Shown here one piece after another: positions 35,261-46,119 of a stretch of 64,000 nt of DNA. The stretch spans positions 1 to 64,000 of the forward strand of contig JAHQIW010001483.1 in assembly GCA_019055375.1 (NCBI GenBank). The letters are read 5' to 3'. A program made the position numbers and the translations under genes. The notes beneath the pieces are model-generated. The model did no database searches. It was not told the origin of the DNA and saw only the letters and a list, made by a program, of their open reading frames with translations. The stretch's first letter is position 1; each line of letters starts with the position of its first letter. This DNA is from Parelaphostrongylus tenuis. Its lineage: Eukaryota > Nematoda > Chromadorea > Rhabditida > Metastrongylidae.

Positions 35261-35399
35261 TGACTCCCCCTATAATGCGCGTTCACTCGTAGAAATCGGC
35301 TCAAGTTTCTCCCCGGCACAACTCATTTTAAGGAAAGACTTCGACTCCGTTGAAAGGCCAGACTAGAACCAACGAACAGACACGAACCTTTAAAATATA
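35261..35399. other. Junction between opposed PLE pieces
   Basis: Short segment separating the minus-strand RT part from a plus-strand N-terminal part. No duplication seen by eye. Confidence 0.5.
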
Positions 35400-35775
35400 G
35401 GGGCAACACCTACACCAGATTTTTTCTCGAGCGTTCTCTAAGCAGCAAGGCCCTAATGGCAAGGTGGATATCAATTTTCGCATATTTTTAAACGAAACTC
35501 TTACAATTCTAAAGCACTACCGAGGAAAAATATTTAGTTCCGAGTTAACTCAGCGCAGAAAAACGGCATGCGACAGATACGGGAGCTAATGAATTTCAAG
35601 ACAACTAGATTATCAGTTAATGGCAAAGAAGGAGAGTTTGTAGTAATTGCCAATCAGATAGATATTGCGATAACAAAGAAACACCTTGAAAACACCACAC
35701 TTTATCGTCCATCATCAGATATGGGATTCCAAAAACGATGTAGAAAAAAAACAAAGAATGGGCAAAATTAGGAAG
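35400..35775 (+). pseudogene. Penelope-like element N-terminal piece, opposite strand
   Basis: The plus strand carries QQGPNGKVDINFRIF-like residues, LTILKHYRGK, MRQIRELMNFKTTRLSVN, GEFVVIANQIDIAITKKHLE and TLYRPSSDMGFQ. These match in order the N-terminal part of the PLE at 20.5-21.0 kb. It points away from the minus-strand RT piece, giving a head-to-head arrangement. Confidence 0.8.
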
Positions 35776-37384
35776 ATTTACTCGCTTATTAAATCACTGA
35801 ATCCAATGTTACAATTGTACTGTCTCATAGTAAGGGACTGAACGCTTGCAAAAACATACTTAACATTTCCGTAAGGCCGATTCCTCAAATGGGGTTATAT
35901 CAAGAGTGACGTCAGCTCATAATGATGTCATGACGGTGAACAGAAATTCCTACAACAGTAGGCGATATACGCGGAAGTACTTTTCCATTAGACGGCGCGG
36001 AATGAAAAAAACGACCCTTCTCGTTGAACAAGACCTTTACACAAAAGTGTTTGCAATCAGTCGAAAGCTCAAATCCCGGGGTATTGCGTTGCATTCGCTC
36101 TTTTTTGAAGGCCTTTTTATAGCGCTTTAGTATCCGCTATCAAGTAGGGAAGTGGAGATACAATAATAAAAGGAGGCAAAGTGGGTTGTTCTCTAAGCCA
36201 TTTACAGTCGATTACATGCGGCTGTCATTGATTATGTTATATAGACAGATTCCTTCGAGGTTTTAAACTATGATTTATACCTTCTTTGAAAGATCTTCAG
36301 TTTTCCTTAAGTTTTCTATGTCAATGGCTAACATAGTTCTCTGCTGTCTTTCCTGTTTCAAGAATGGATCGAAGTTCTAAAATGAGGTTTTAGAACAACC
36401 CATTAAAGCCCAATATCTTATGAACCCTTTGAGCTCCACGTTCACCAAATATGAGCTCAAAGATGAGGTATATGAGGTTCTCGTCAGAGTCATCTTCATC
36501 TCCACCACCTCACCGGTCAATGACTGAGCGTTTCGCGTATCTAAGTCGTCTATATTGCTGCCTATTTTTGTGTTTCAGTGAGATACTACGCATTGAAATA
36601 ATACATCAAGTATCATGCTTTCATTCGTAATCATCAACGTATGCATTACGAACCTTAAGCGTCCAATCAGAGTTCGCTTTCGCGTGCTATGTCATGCCAT
36701 AAAACTCATCCGATAACAATCTTTGCAAAGCAACGGGAAGTTAGGACGAAAATATGTGCAGCACAGTAATGGCTAGAGTTTACATAGGCTCCAAACTGGC
36801 TATTAATGATAACGGGTAACGCCTAGTTGCATAAGACTGTGCTCTATATTCGCATGTGGTGTTGATAGCATCAGCGAGGCTTTGTGACCTTGTCTAATCT
36901 CTCATCGAAGTCTGCTCTTTTGAGTAAGGAAACTGTGCTCACGAAGCTTCTAGTCACTGAGCGCAAATGGAGCACTCTACAGATACCTTGGAAAAACATG
37001 GTCCAGAAGGAATAAACAGTGAATAAATTTTGAAACATTGAAATCTCGGCAGCGACTTCAGTTCGATTATGTTCAGTGCCGACTTGTGTTCCTCGCACCA
37101 TTTCCGTTAACTGGTGATCGTTCATAGAGCTGATAGTGTATTACATGATTGGATAAATGAAACAAAGAGCCTTGGATGGTGTGGCGAACAGCATATGAAG
37201 GTTCGATAAGCACAACTGTGGGTTTAATTTGTATCTTAAATTAATAGTTTTTCTGATATCTCATCGCTCTCATGGTTGTACCTCACAACGTGCACTGCAT
37301 GATTAGGAAAATGGTAGTTCAATAGTAAAAACATAGAACTCCTTTTCATTCAGTCACTTTTAACGGTGCTATGATATTATAAAT
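35776..37384. other. No gene recognised; partial TIR-element end at 36,018-36,130
   Basis: TCTCGTTGAACAAGACCTTT and GCAATCAGTCGAAAGCTCAA at 36,018-36,130 are the left terminus of the GGACAAG family. The 84-codon minus frame at 36,871-37,125 (NEIGHBOURLESS, no domain) is unassigned. Confidence 0.4.
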
Positions 37385-37658
37385 TGATGCAAAGTGATGT
37401 GCAAATTTTTGCGTCAGTTGGGACTCGAACCCACATTTTACCGTATCCGTACGGTGCCTGCTCGAACCGCTGTACTACCGACGTTTGTTTTGACTCCACT
37501 CTTTCTACATTACGTCTCGTAGTGTCGAGTAGTGTCAAAACAAGGGGTGGTATCTATGTGTCGGCAACCAGCCATCAACAGTCTGACGTCCCCGGATAGC
37601 GTGAAATGTGGGTTCGAGTCCCAGCTCACGTGAAACTTTTGCACATTACTCTGCATCA
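37385..37658. mobile_element. 274 bp element with tRNA-like inverted ends
   Basis: The ends are inverted repeats of about 60-70 bp starting TGATGCAAAGTGATGTGCAA (left) and ending in the complement of TGATGCAGAGTAATGTGCAA (right). Each end carries a perfect Pol III B box, GGTTCGAGTCC: minus strand at 37,421-37,431 and plus strand at 37,611-37,621. There is no coding capacity. It is mirrored at 54,277-54,551. Confidence 0.7.
37411..37483 (-). pseudogene. tRNA-like sequence
   Basis: On the minus strand the 73 nt have tRNA order and spacing: A box TAGTACAGCGGTTCGA, B box GGTTCGAGTCC, and a closing stem CGTCGGT/ACTGACG that pairs at all seven positions (one G-T). The anticodon arm is unusual: ACCGTA/TACGGT would leave a four-base loop, so no anticodon can be read with confidence. 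Treated as tRNA-derived, not as a functional tRNA. Confidence 0.5.
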
Positions 37659-37688
37659 GCGGATATAGATAAAACGTAGTCTTTGGTT

Positions 37689-37710
37689 CAGTCTCCCATC
37701 CAGGCTAACC
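37689..37710 (-). other. 5S rRNA control-region-like motif
   Basis: The minus strand reads GGTTAGCCTGGATGGGAGAC, which matches the intermediate element plus box C of 5S rRNA (GGTTAG...TGGATGGGAGAC) with a short internal gap. No other 5S sequence is recognisable around it. Could be a 5S-derived repeat fragment or chance. Confidence 0.35.
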
Positions 37711-37835
37711 AGGTACAATTCGTTCAGGTTCTATGAACAGCAAAAAAATAGGACATAGTTGCTGACGTTGTGGAGTTTTTATTCTCATACAGAAATGAGA
37801 CTTAACAGATGTTCAAAACGTGACTACCAATTTTT

Positions 37836-38027
37836 GTGCTCAGCATGAAGAGCCAGTGTTATGTCTGCATGAATTTAAGACCAATGTTCTTCAATTGTTC
37901 TACGCTTGCTGTGACCAATTTTGTGATTGATTGCGAGTGTATTACCACCTCGGCTATCTTGCTTCTAGTGATAATATGCTTTTTCGTTACGAAGAAATGT
38001 GTAGGCATTTGTGAAGGATTTTGTTGA
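37836..38027 (+). CDS. Hypothetical small open frame with membrane-like segment
   Basis: A 63-codon frame, with an in-frame ATG at 37,845. It ends with a hydrophobic run (TSAILLLVIICFFV) followed by a short Cys-rich tail. Identical in the right arm. No homology recognised; AT-rich DNA gives such frames by chance. Confidence 0.12.
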   Translation: MLSMKSQCYVCMNLRPMFFNCSTLAVTNFVIDCECITTSAILLLVIICFFVTKKCVGICEGFC

Positions 38028-38239
38028 GCATGTCTGCTAAAGTAAGTGCTTTCTGTTCCTCATAGGTAGCCATTTGTGTGGATAAAAACTTGTCACTCTA
38101 AAACTTCTTGTCTTTCTACAAATGTGCTATTCCACTAAAACGTGTATTACAAAAGCAAATATATCAGTTTACAGTAGAAGTTGGTGTAGTTATTTGAAAC
38201 AAACAGTTTGGGTTTTTCATTAGTGAGCGTTTCTGTTCT

Positions 38240-38872
38240 TACTAATCACATAATTGCTATCTGAGCTAACTCATTACGTGGCTTGTTGAATGTGCTCTTG
38301 TACAGCTCGATACACGCATTTCGACCTTGACAGTCTCGTCGGACGGGCAAAACTCTTCGTCTTTTAGCCAATCCTCTTTGAGTGGTTCAATCGCCGCACT
38401 AAGAGTAGACGACGACGAACGATTTACACTTCACTAATGTCAAGTGAAAATCACTAAAACAGCAGTTTGTACACTCGATTGTTCTTTTTTGATTACTTGA
38501 AATAGATTATAACTGTATAATTGACGGTTTAATTATATGACGGTACTTAACATTATAATTATATAACGGTAAAATCTATTTCAAAGCATCAGGCAAGAGC
38601 ATTCGAGTGCTCAACATTGCAGCTCTAGTTATTCTACTTGACAGCAGAGCAGTATGACTCATTCGTCGTCAACTACTCTCAGTGGGGGAATGGAGCACCC
38701 ACAGAGGATTGACTAAGAAGACGAAGGGTCCTCCCGACTGACGAGACTGTCAAGGTAGAGACACGTGTATCGGACTGTACAGGAGCCCATTTAACACACC
38801 ACATGCCAAATTGGCTCAGGTAACAATGATGAGATATATTGTAATTTGAGCATGGTCTTAAGATTCTCAAAA
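38240..38872. mobile_element. 630 bp hairpin element (CTTAAGACCA family)
   Basis: The two halves are imperfect inverted copies of each other around an AT-rich centre near 38,556 (TTGAAATAGATT mirrored by AATCTATTTCAA). Each half contains GATACACG, TTGACAGTCTCGTC and CAATCCTCT segments. The right terminus is CATGGTCTTAAG. Related to the 3.07-3.52 kb element. It is a palindrome nested inside the giant palindrome. Confidence 0.75.
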
Positions 38873-39059
38873 TAACATTAATAAATTATCAAATTTTGTC
38901 ATGAATAACCTAGAAAAATGCCCTTTACCCTTTTTATATTCTAGAAAACAAGCTTATCATTATTTAATTGATCAATTTATTTGAGCAAATGCGCTTGTTT
39001 TTAATGGTGCGGTCAGTTCAATCTTCTGTTTGCTCTAGGACATTGATGTTATTAGCTCT

Positions 39060-39370
39060 GTACTGAAATCTGACAATCATTTCAATCGAGGTGTTGCTAG
39101 TGTCGATCAATCGATGGTCAATGGCTCAATCTCACGCTCCAAGACTCACAAAGTCTTCCATTCCTTCGGATTCGGTAAATAAATGAAAGGCTTATCGGGA
39201 AGGAAAGATGGATTCACTGATTTAATAAATACTTTGAAAACCGCGAGTCATTACGTAGGCCAAATATGCATTCAAGACCTCAAACGAGGTAAAGAATTGG
39301 GGACGAATGGTTCACTGCGCATCCCTCAAAAATTGATCGACGTCGGGAGTTTTTGGCTTTAATTTGTTTG
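39060..39370 (+). mobile_element. SINE-A copy
   Basis: Shares TCGATCAATCGATGGTCAAT, GGCTCAATCTCACGCTCC (B-box region), GGCCAAATATGCATTCAAGA and the body with the 40.2 and 46.1 kb copies. Confidence 0.55.
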
Positions 39371-39804
39371 ATCACCGTGTTTACTGAGATACTTACGCGG
39401 TCATCATTTCCCTATGGATATTACGACATTTCTCCACCTATCGTTTTCTTCGCTTATACAACCTCCCTATACTCTTCAAGAAGACTGCTGTATCGATAAT
39501 GAAGGAGTTCGTTACGTGTGTCAAACTCAATTCAAGCCGTATTTTCATTTTTTACAACATCTGGATCATGTCGGATTTTTTCATATATGTTCTTGCGAGA
39601 AAGCAATACATGCATTCATTGGTACAAGAAAAAACAATAACATTTCTGAAAAGACAAAAGTTGCACCTTACATATGACACTCCAACGTACTTCAATCAAT
39701 CTATTTCGAGCAGCCTCATCGAGTCACCCAAACGACGCTTGACTGTGGACTTGCCGGTAAATAAACGCGCCAAAGAAATGAAACTTGAACCCATTTTTTT
39801 TCTT

Positions 39805-40045
39805 ACACTAGTGAAACAGTCTTTACAGAAAATAAGCACAATGTTGGAATCGTGGGAATTCGCGCTATCGAAAGATTAACACTAATCTAAACTAAGAGTT
39901 CTGTTCTGCGAGAAATATGCGCTTGGGAGACACCAAATTCACTTTGCTGAAGCGTTGTTAAGAGACGTTTTCGAAAACGGGCTACGTCTGCAATAGCCAG
40001 AGATTTAAGTTTTGAATGATTACTAACAATCACAACGATTTCGCA
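39805..40045. mobile_element. Partial TIR element (right half, GGACAAG family)
   Basis: TTACAGAAAATAAGCACAAT, GCGCTATCGAAAGATTAACA and TTTGAATGATTACTAACAAT match the right half of the 15.6 and 42.6 kb copies in order. Confidence 0.6.
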
Positions 40046-40174
40046 ACAACAACAAGCAGTCAAGCAGAGTGCCATACTGTGGCCTCGGTGGCGTAGTGTT
40101 AGCACTCAATCCGATATAGATATAATATGGATAATGTGGATATCAAAGAATAATGAGTAGTGATGAATACAACG

Positions 40175-40470
40175 CCAAGCGCATCTCACGCAGTGGCTTG
40201 AGGTACTCTTCACTGCACACAAGGAGGAGGGTTTGATCTTGTGCTCATATCTCACCAAGCCTTTCATCCCTTCAGAGTCGATAAATTGGAATGGTCTGGT
40301 CGAAGAAATGTCTAGGAGCATAGGCAGCATTGCTTTGCTGCAGCGGGAGACCATCGCGAGCGTTTTGATGGCTAAATATGCATTCAGTCATTTCAAACGA
40401 AGTCCACAGCTATAAGAAGAGTGCGTGGCAATACCTCAAATATTGATAAACGTTGAAAGCATGTCCTTTT
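40175..40470 (+). mobile_element. SINE-A copy
   Basis: Head CACGCAGTGGCTTGAGGTAC (A box) and GGAGGGTTTGATCTTGTG (B box), then the body with AAATATGCATTCAGTCATTT. Confidence 0.65.
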
Positions 40471-42594
40471 ACTCTTTAATCTTTTTGACATCGTCACTTT
40501 TACAATTCGCTTGTCAGTCCTTTATCTTTTTTTAAGTACAACGTGGACGGTAAAGATTATTGTTGATAATAGCCGTAGACGTATTATCATAGCAGATTTC
40601 ACATAGATGCCGAATGATGAATTTAAATTTAGAGGAAACTTTATAAAAATTATTCGCCGTTCTGCTATGGGAACTACTGAACGATGAGTTTAGTTAGATT
40701 TGGATAAATTCGCAGGTGTATTTGAAACCTTCAATATTCAATAGGCACTCACAATCATTAAGATCACCACGGAGCTAAATTGTGCTGTGTTTGCATAGCG
40801 ATGAAAACGTAGTGAAAGAGAGCTATAACAAAATTTGTTAATTTTATAAACGAGAGAATTACTGCATGTATTTGTATATTGCTAGCTACGTTTTCCAGAG
40901 TTTTCTTTTTTTTTTAATTTTGTTGAGCAGATACGGGACGAGATCGTTGGTAACATAAATGATGTAATAGTGGTGAACGCGTTGAGTATCACTTTTATTT
41001 TTGAAGCGGCAAGCGGTGTGATCATGCGCTGAGGTTAGCGTCATGAATTAGCAATGTGGTAGGTCTCCTAGAATAATTTGGATTTTTATTGCGACTTAAA
41101 GGGTGTTAATAGGTAGTGAGTGGTTGAATATGGCAAAATAAATCTTAATAAGGCTACTTTTGGTCTAAACATTCCAAGACTTTCGTCAATCAATGTCATT
41201 TTGTTTGTTAACATTTTGCAATGAGATGCCACTTTTCAATAAGACTCAACATTACCCGAGATTCATTGATAAATACTAAATGAAGTATCTAATGACAATC
41301 TAATTATTCTCTAATCAATAACATATTAAGAGTTTGAGAGTTGAAGCCTAAATAAAATTTTAGAAAGACTCTACTACATACTGACTTTCTATATTCACTC
41401 ATATTCCGCTATGAACATTGCTTATCGCTGCAACCTTTGTCAGTGATCTCGCACGAGGGTTTTCATAAGTCGATGATTACTGAATAGATAGATTGTCAAT
41501 AAATACTTTATTTAGTGGCATTAATCAGCAATGGCATGTTCTCATGACAGAAATGGAAATATAGAATTTTTTCAAACGGATGGATGCAACTTCATCAAGG
41601 CTTGCTTCGGCCACTCATTAGAATGGTTTTTTGTACAAGTTTTTTTGAAGTCATTTACTGCAGAGAATGTGTTTTCTATACATATCCATAATCGTCGAAA
41701 GAAACATGGAATTAAGTTCAAATGCGTTGTTCTCTCAACTACGTAGCTTCCGCGTTGAAAAGAAAAGTTTTCTAGGATAATTAGGCGATCTTGTAGCCAT
41801 CAATACATTCATGAAAGCCTTTTTAATAATGATTACATTTTGTAGCGATGAAGTTTGCGTAGAATCCAGTTCGCTATATGATGTTAAAAGAAATCCGCTT
41901 TTTTTTTCTATCTTTTAACTTTTTTTAAAACTTTACTGGAGACAATAATCAATCTGATAATCGACGAGTGTCTCTCTCCTTCCGTATAAGAGAAGTTGAG
42001 ATATTCAAGTTAGTGTACTAGAATCATTTTAGATTTTCTCTACCCATGACGAGTTCATATTCAGGTGCGTCTTAAAACAGGCGCAAACGCTTCTCTGTTG
42101 TCACTTCAATTCTCAATTCTCATAAAGCGAAAGAAAGTATTTTGGAGGCTAGTTCTACTGAGATGAAGTTCGATACCGCAGTTTCTTACTTTTTATAGTT
42201 TTTTCTCCACCGTTCATATCATCTCGAAGAAATAGTGATTATTAAAATTTTGTGCCAACAATAACTATATCTTCATATTTTCACCGACGATGAATAACAA
42301 TGCTCCTCTCCTCTCATTGTCCTTATCACTTCTAGGTATATTGTAAAATCCTTGGCAGGATTGAGGTAATCTCCTTCGCTTGCTGTTTGCGTGAATTTTG
42401 TGCTTCCTGATCTGTGAACTTCGTGTTTATATTTGAATGTGATCACGATATCTCTACTTCTGTGTCTGTTGGATAAATTTCTAATTTGCATTTGGCGTAT
42501 GTTCGAATTTAAAACGAATGTAGAGATTTAACATATTTAATTTTTATGCTCTAAGCTGACTTTGTGCGAAATTCTTCAGCAGCATATATCCTCT
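40471..42594. other. No gene recognised
   Basis: 2.1 kb of AT-rich DNA. Short frames at 41,531-41,746 (plus) and 42,273-42,491 (minus) have no domain; the arms differ by one residue in the latter. Confidence 0.35.
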
Positions 42595-43212
42595 TCACTG
42601 AACAAGAACTTTTCATAAGAGTATTAAGAGTCATTCGACAGCATCCAATTCATAATACTTCAGAGAAAGGAAACATGTGCGTTTCACACGCACATATTTC
42701 CTACTTTACAGAGCTCTTTCATTAGACTATTAGTAATCATTCGATAGCATAAGATTCAACGACTCCAGCGCTGTTTTGTTCTATGAAAGGATCGTTTCTC
42801 TGCGGTGTAGCAGGAAAAGTAAAATTGATTCACCCAAGCGATTATGTGTGCTTTGGCCAATTCACAGAATGCGGGACTGGGGGTGGGAGGAGGGCGGCAA
42901 TTAAGTCACCGAATAGCGCCTATGTGGAGTACAATTTTTGTTATTTGATCAGGAATTATTCTCTGATTTGAAGAGACTACACATTAAGTGTTTCACTCTG
43001 ATATTAAAAGATTTTCTCTACACGTTCTTGTGCTTTTCGTGCTTCCAGCAAAGTGATATCTGAATTGTGCGGCCGATGTGAAACATAATTTTATTCTCAA
43101 GTTTACAGCGGTATGATAAGGGCTTCAGAAAAACCGAACTTGTACGGCTCCAGCCAGTAATTAATCTTTCGCATGACTTCTAACACTATTTATGGAAAGT
43201 TCTTGTCCTGAC
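42595..43212. mobile_element. TIR element copy with G4-capable centre (GGACAAG family)
   Basis: Left end CAAGAACTTTTCATAAGAGT; right end TTTATGGAAAGTTCTTGTCC. The interior aligns with 15.6 kb in reverse (AGATTTTCTCTACACGTTCT, GTGCTTCCAGC). A G-rich tract at 42,873-42,894 (GGGACTGGGGGTGGGAGGAG) has four G-runs fitting the G3+N1-7 quadruplex pattern. Confidence 0.75.
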
Positions 43213-44324
43213 GAAACGACAGCTTAGTATTATGTGCTACAAAACGAAAAAGTGCCAGTCTTGCTACTTTTTGTACAACAAAATGCCTGCGACAGATGTG
43301 ACACTTGGCGATCTTATGGAAAGGCACTTCTACGGATCATAGTTTACCATTTAGAAAAGCCGACTTCTGGATCAAGTTTGTTGCTTGTCATTAGTTGTGC
43401 TACGATTTCTGTATTTACCAAACTGATAGGGAAGTACAGAGATTCTGCTGGCTAGAGGACGGTAAGCTCTCTTCAATGTACATGTGCCCCAAAATTCGAT
43501 ACACAGGTTTCTTTTCTCACAGTGACATGGTACATCTCTGGATACACAAGTACTGATAGAAACAAATGTGTATTGAAGGTCCATGAGGTCACAGTGTTCT
43601 CACCTATACATGTGATTCTACATAAAAAGATTCTCCGAAAAACCGCATGTTATTGGATTAAGTTATCATAATTCGTTTCAGCGATGTTTTAGCCCTTACG
43701 TCACCGTGTACCCATGGCTCCTGCATCACCGCCTCCCAGCGTGCTGCTCATAACAATGGAATCATCTAACCAACGCGGTTAGCCACCATTGTTACAAGCA
43801 ACATGTTGAGGTTTAGAGACGTAGAGGCCGTGGATCCCTAGTGGCAATAGCCGGAAACTAATGCAGAATTGCAACCAGGCTACATACTCCTCAGATGAAA
43901 AACCAACGTCTAAGAATTTGAAGCCGTCATTGAACAGCTCATAAAGGCGAAATAAAATAAAGCAACATCAGTGAAAAAACACGTTGCAATAGACTATATC
44001 AACAGAAGAAAAAGCGAGTGATTAGTTATAATTCGAAAAAACTAAAGAATTGAGCATTTGTGAAAACAAAGAAGAGATTGCTGCAGCAGTGCTCAAATCA
44101 TTAGAAAAGGCACTTTATCATCACAAAACTAACAATAATTCCTTCAAGTGGAAAGAACGATACAACTATCCCATAGTAGGACAAGCACAACAAAGCATTT
44201 ATCAAGCACTGACAACAACTGACTGAATTAAACTGATACATTACCGTAATTGTCGACTGATTATTATAATACACGTGAACATAGCCCCTGATTACCTTGG
44301 GAAATGTGAACATTTTCAAGCTTA
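43213..44324. other. Innermost left arm, no gene recognised
   Basis: The open frames 43,234-43,455 (plus) and 44,101-44,319 (minus) are mirrored on the right, the first with a one-base frameshift between arms. No domain recognised; the second is hydrophobic. Confidence 0.35.
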
Positions 44325-44592
44325 TTTTCCACCTCAGCTACATTCGTGTATTAGTAGCTAGCGAACTCATTTCCACGACAGCTTCATCTTAGAGTAAGTG
44401 TAGCAAACTGTTTGATTAATTGTTTGCAAGAAAAGGCGCTGTTGAGCGATATCAAAACGACGCATTTTTGATAATTTCTTGTCATCAAATTTGGTATCTA
44501 TTGCTCGAGTGTCAAAACTTGTGGGACGATCTGATATCATTATGAGCTAGTACTCCACTGCAGTCTGTGGGTTCAGTGGACATTCAAACTAT

Positions 44593-44824
44593 TTACACCA
44601 CAAATTTATGTATTCCGCAACGATAAATCAAAATACCGCAGAGAATAAATGAACCCAGAACAGAAAAAAACAAATTTTCAATGAAAAAAATATGAATGGC
44701 TAAAGTTTCCAAGCAATTAATCAAGGAAAACAACAAAAAATCACAGATTCCAATTTGAATGTTGGCCGCGAATACACTAACACCCACATAGCAAAATATA
44801 AAATTTTCAGACCAAATGAAACAT
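44593..44824 (-). CDS. Candidate hydrophobic exon
   Basis: The minus strand opens just after a good acceptor (GTTTTCCAG) and reads 76 codons to a stop. It includes two membrane-like stretches around IGICDFLLFSLINCLE and FSVLGSFILCGILIY. It resembles the texture of nematode chemoreceptor exons, but no family motif is seen and T-rich DNA yields such sequences. Upstream exons not found. Confidence 0.2.
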
Positions 44825-44968
44825 CTGGAAAACGATTAACTTCAGCTTATAGTAAAATATGCAAGGACGAAATAAGTAGAGAGAAAAGTAAGTAGAGTAA
44901 GAATAACTCCTTTGTGAGATCAGATCTTCGCGTAGCACTTATATTCTTCAGTGATCATTGTATGGCTG

Positions 44969-45268
44969 CTATTTTTGACCGCACAAATGCAGACCCCCTT
45001 TTTTAATATCAGTTTTAACGACTGAACTTGATATGGATATACTTCTTTTAGTAGTAGTGCATGAATCTGTGCCAACTAGCCATGCTATGGATAGGTAGTA
45101 AGGTTGGTAATCTATAGTTTTCGCCAAATGAAGTTCGACAAAAGGAAATTGTTCAAGGTGATTTCCCGCGTGGTCGAATCGTTCGTATTCTACGTCTAGA
45201 CCAGATTTCGCGATGATGGCCATCGATCGGTAGGACATTTCACTTGGGTGAATAACTTTTTGACGCAT
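44969..45268 (-). CDS. Hypothetical 99-codon open frame
   Basis: ATG-started frame preceded immediately by an in-frame TAA, mixed composition (YRSMAIIAKSGLDVEYERFD), no low-complexity bias, no domain recognised. On the same strand as the hydrophobic candidate exon just downstream. Confidence 0.2.
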   Translation of the reverse strand: MRQKVIHPSEMSYRSMAIIAKSGLDVEYERFDHAGNHLEQFPFVELHLAKTIDYQPYYLSIAWLVGTDSCTTTKRSISISSSVVKTDIKKGGLHLCGQK

Positions 45269-46119
45269 TTAGCTTGCATGTCAAAGATGGTAATCATTAC
45301 AATTTTACTTCAGCAGAAACACTTCACCTCGAATAATCTCTCCTGCATCTGCGTCTTTTCATGGTACCATAGACATAGATACGGAGCGTTTTTAGTTGAT
45401 TTCAGTAAATTCGCCCCGCATTTCTTTCTTTCCATATCTTATAATCCTGGTTAGCTAATAATTCCTAACTGGTACTGCGTTGCAAACGCTGGTCAATAAT
45501 GCGCGCGTAGCTTAAGACCATGCCACGACTCAGCTATTCCACTTATATCTCTGAGGTGTACGAAAACTCATATGAAGTTCATATGATAATAGGCTTTCTG
45601 ATTCACTAAGGCTGACAACGTCTGTGTTGAAGCACAAGATCTGCTAACTTTGTCCTTTCTACGCTACGTTTTGCTCAGTATGTATAATGATTTTTTTTAA
45701 AAACATTCAATTTTATGTTATACTCTGTCTGGGATCCTCAGAATATTGAGTGGACCAGAACGACCGTTGTCAGATCAGGGAGCTGCTGTTTATGGCAGGT
45801 ATTGGGGCGGCAAACTGAGACAACTAATGAGTTTGAAAGTGATGAAGGATGGTTGGCAGAAACTTTCTTCAAAAAGAGATGGTAGAATTGCAAGTTCGTA
45901 GCTGTATGGCAGGTACATTGTTTCTTTCTCAATGGCACCTTATAAATCTGGTGAGAGAAAACGCGATTCCGAATAATAGACCTGCTCACTGCGTTGTTTC
46001 GCTTTCCCGGTTTTAAAGTCACAAGGTATCTCTTTATTTATGGATCAGATGCACAAGCTATTATGTTAGATACTTGACTTTCTTTATCTTTTGCAGAACA
46101 CGAAAATGTGTTGTAAAGG

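Larger units (their letters stand above)
27939..44324 (+). repeat. Giant inverted repeat, left arm
   Basis: Reads as the reverse complement of 47,606-64,000. The sum of paired coordinates stays at 91,930-91,940 along the whole arm, so net indels total only about ten bases. The inner edge is sharp: TAAGCTTG pairs at 44,317-44,324 / 47,606-47,613, and beyond it the sequences diverge at once. The outer edge is unknown because the right arm runs out of window while still matching. Differences seen are single-base changes and 1-3 bp indels. All mobile elements within are mirrored in the other arm. Confidence 0.97.

Noticed and set aside
37211..37235. Possible spliced-leader gene (GGTTTAATT near a 5S-like motif)
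   Set aside because: Only nine bases agree with the nematode leader start; the rest and the downstream donor context do not fit.
37411..37483. Functional tRNA gene
   Set aside because: Closing stem and boxes are good, but no regular seven-base anticodon loop can be drawn and it lies in the end of an inverted-repeat element.
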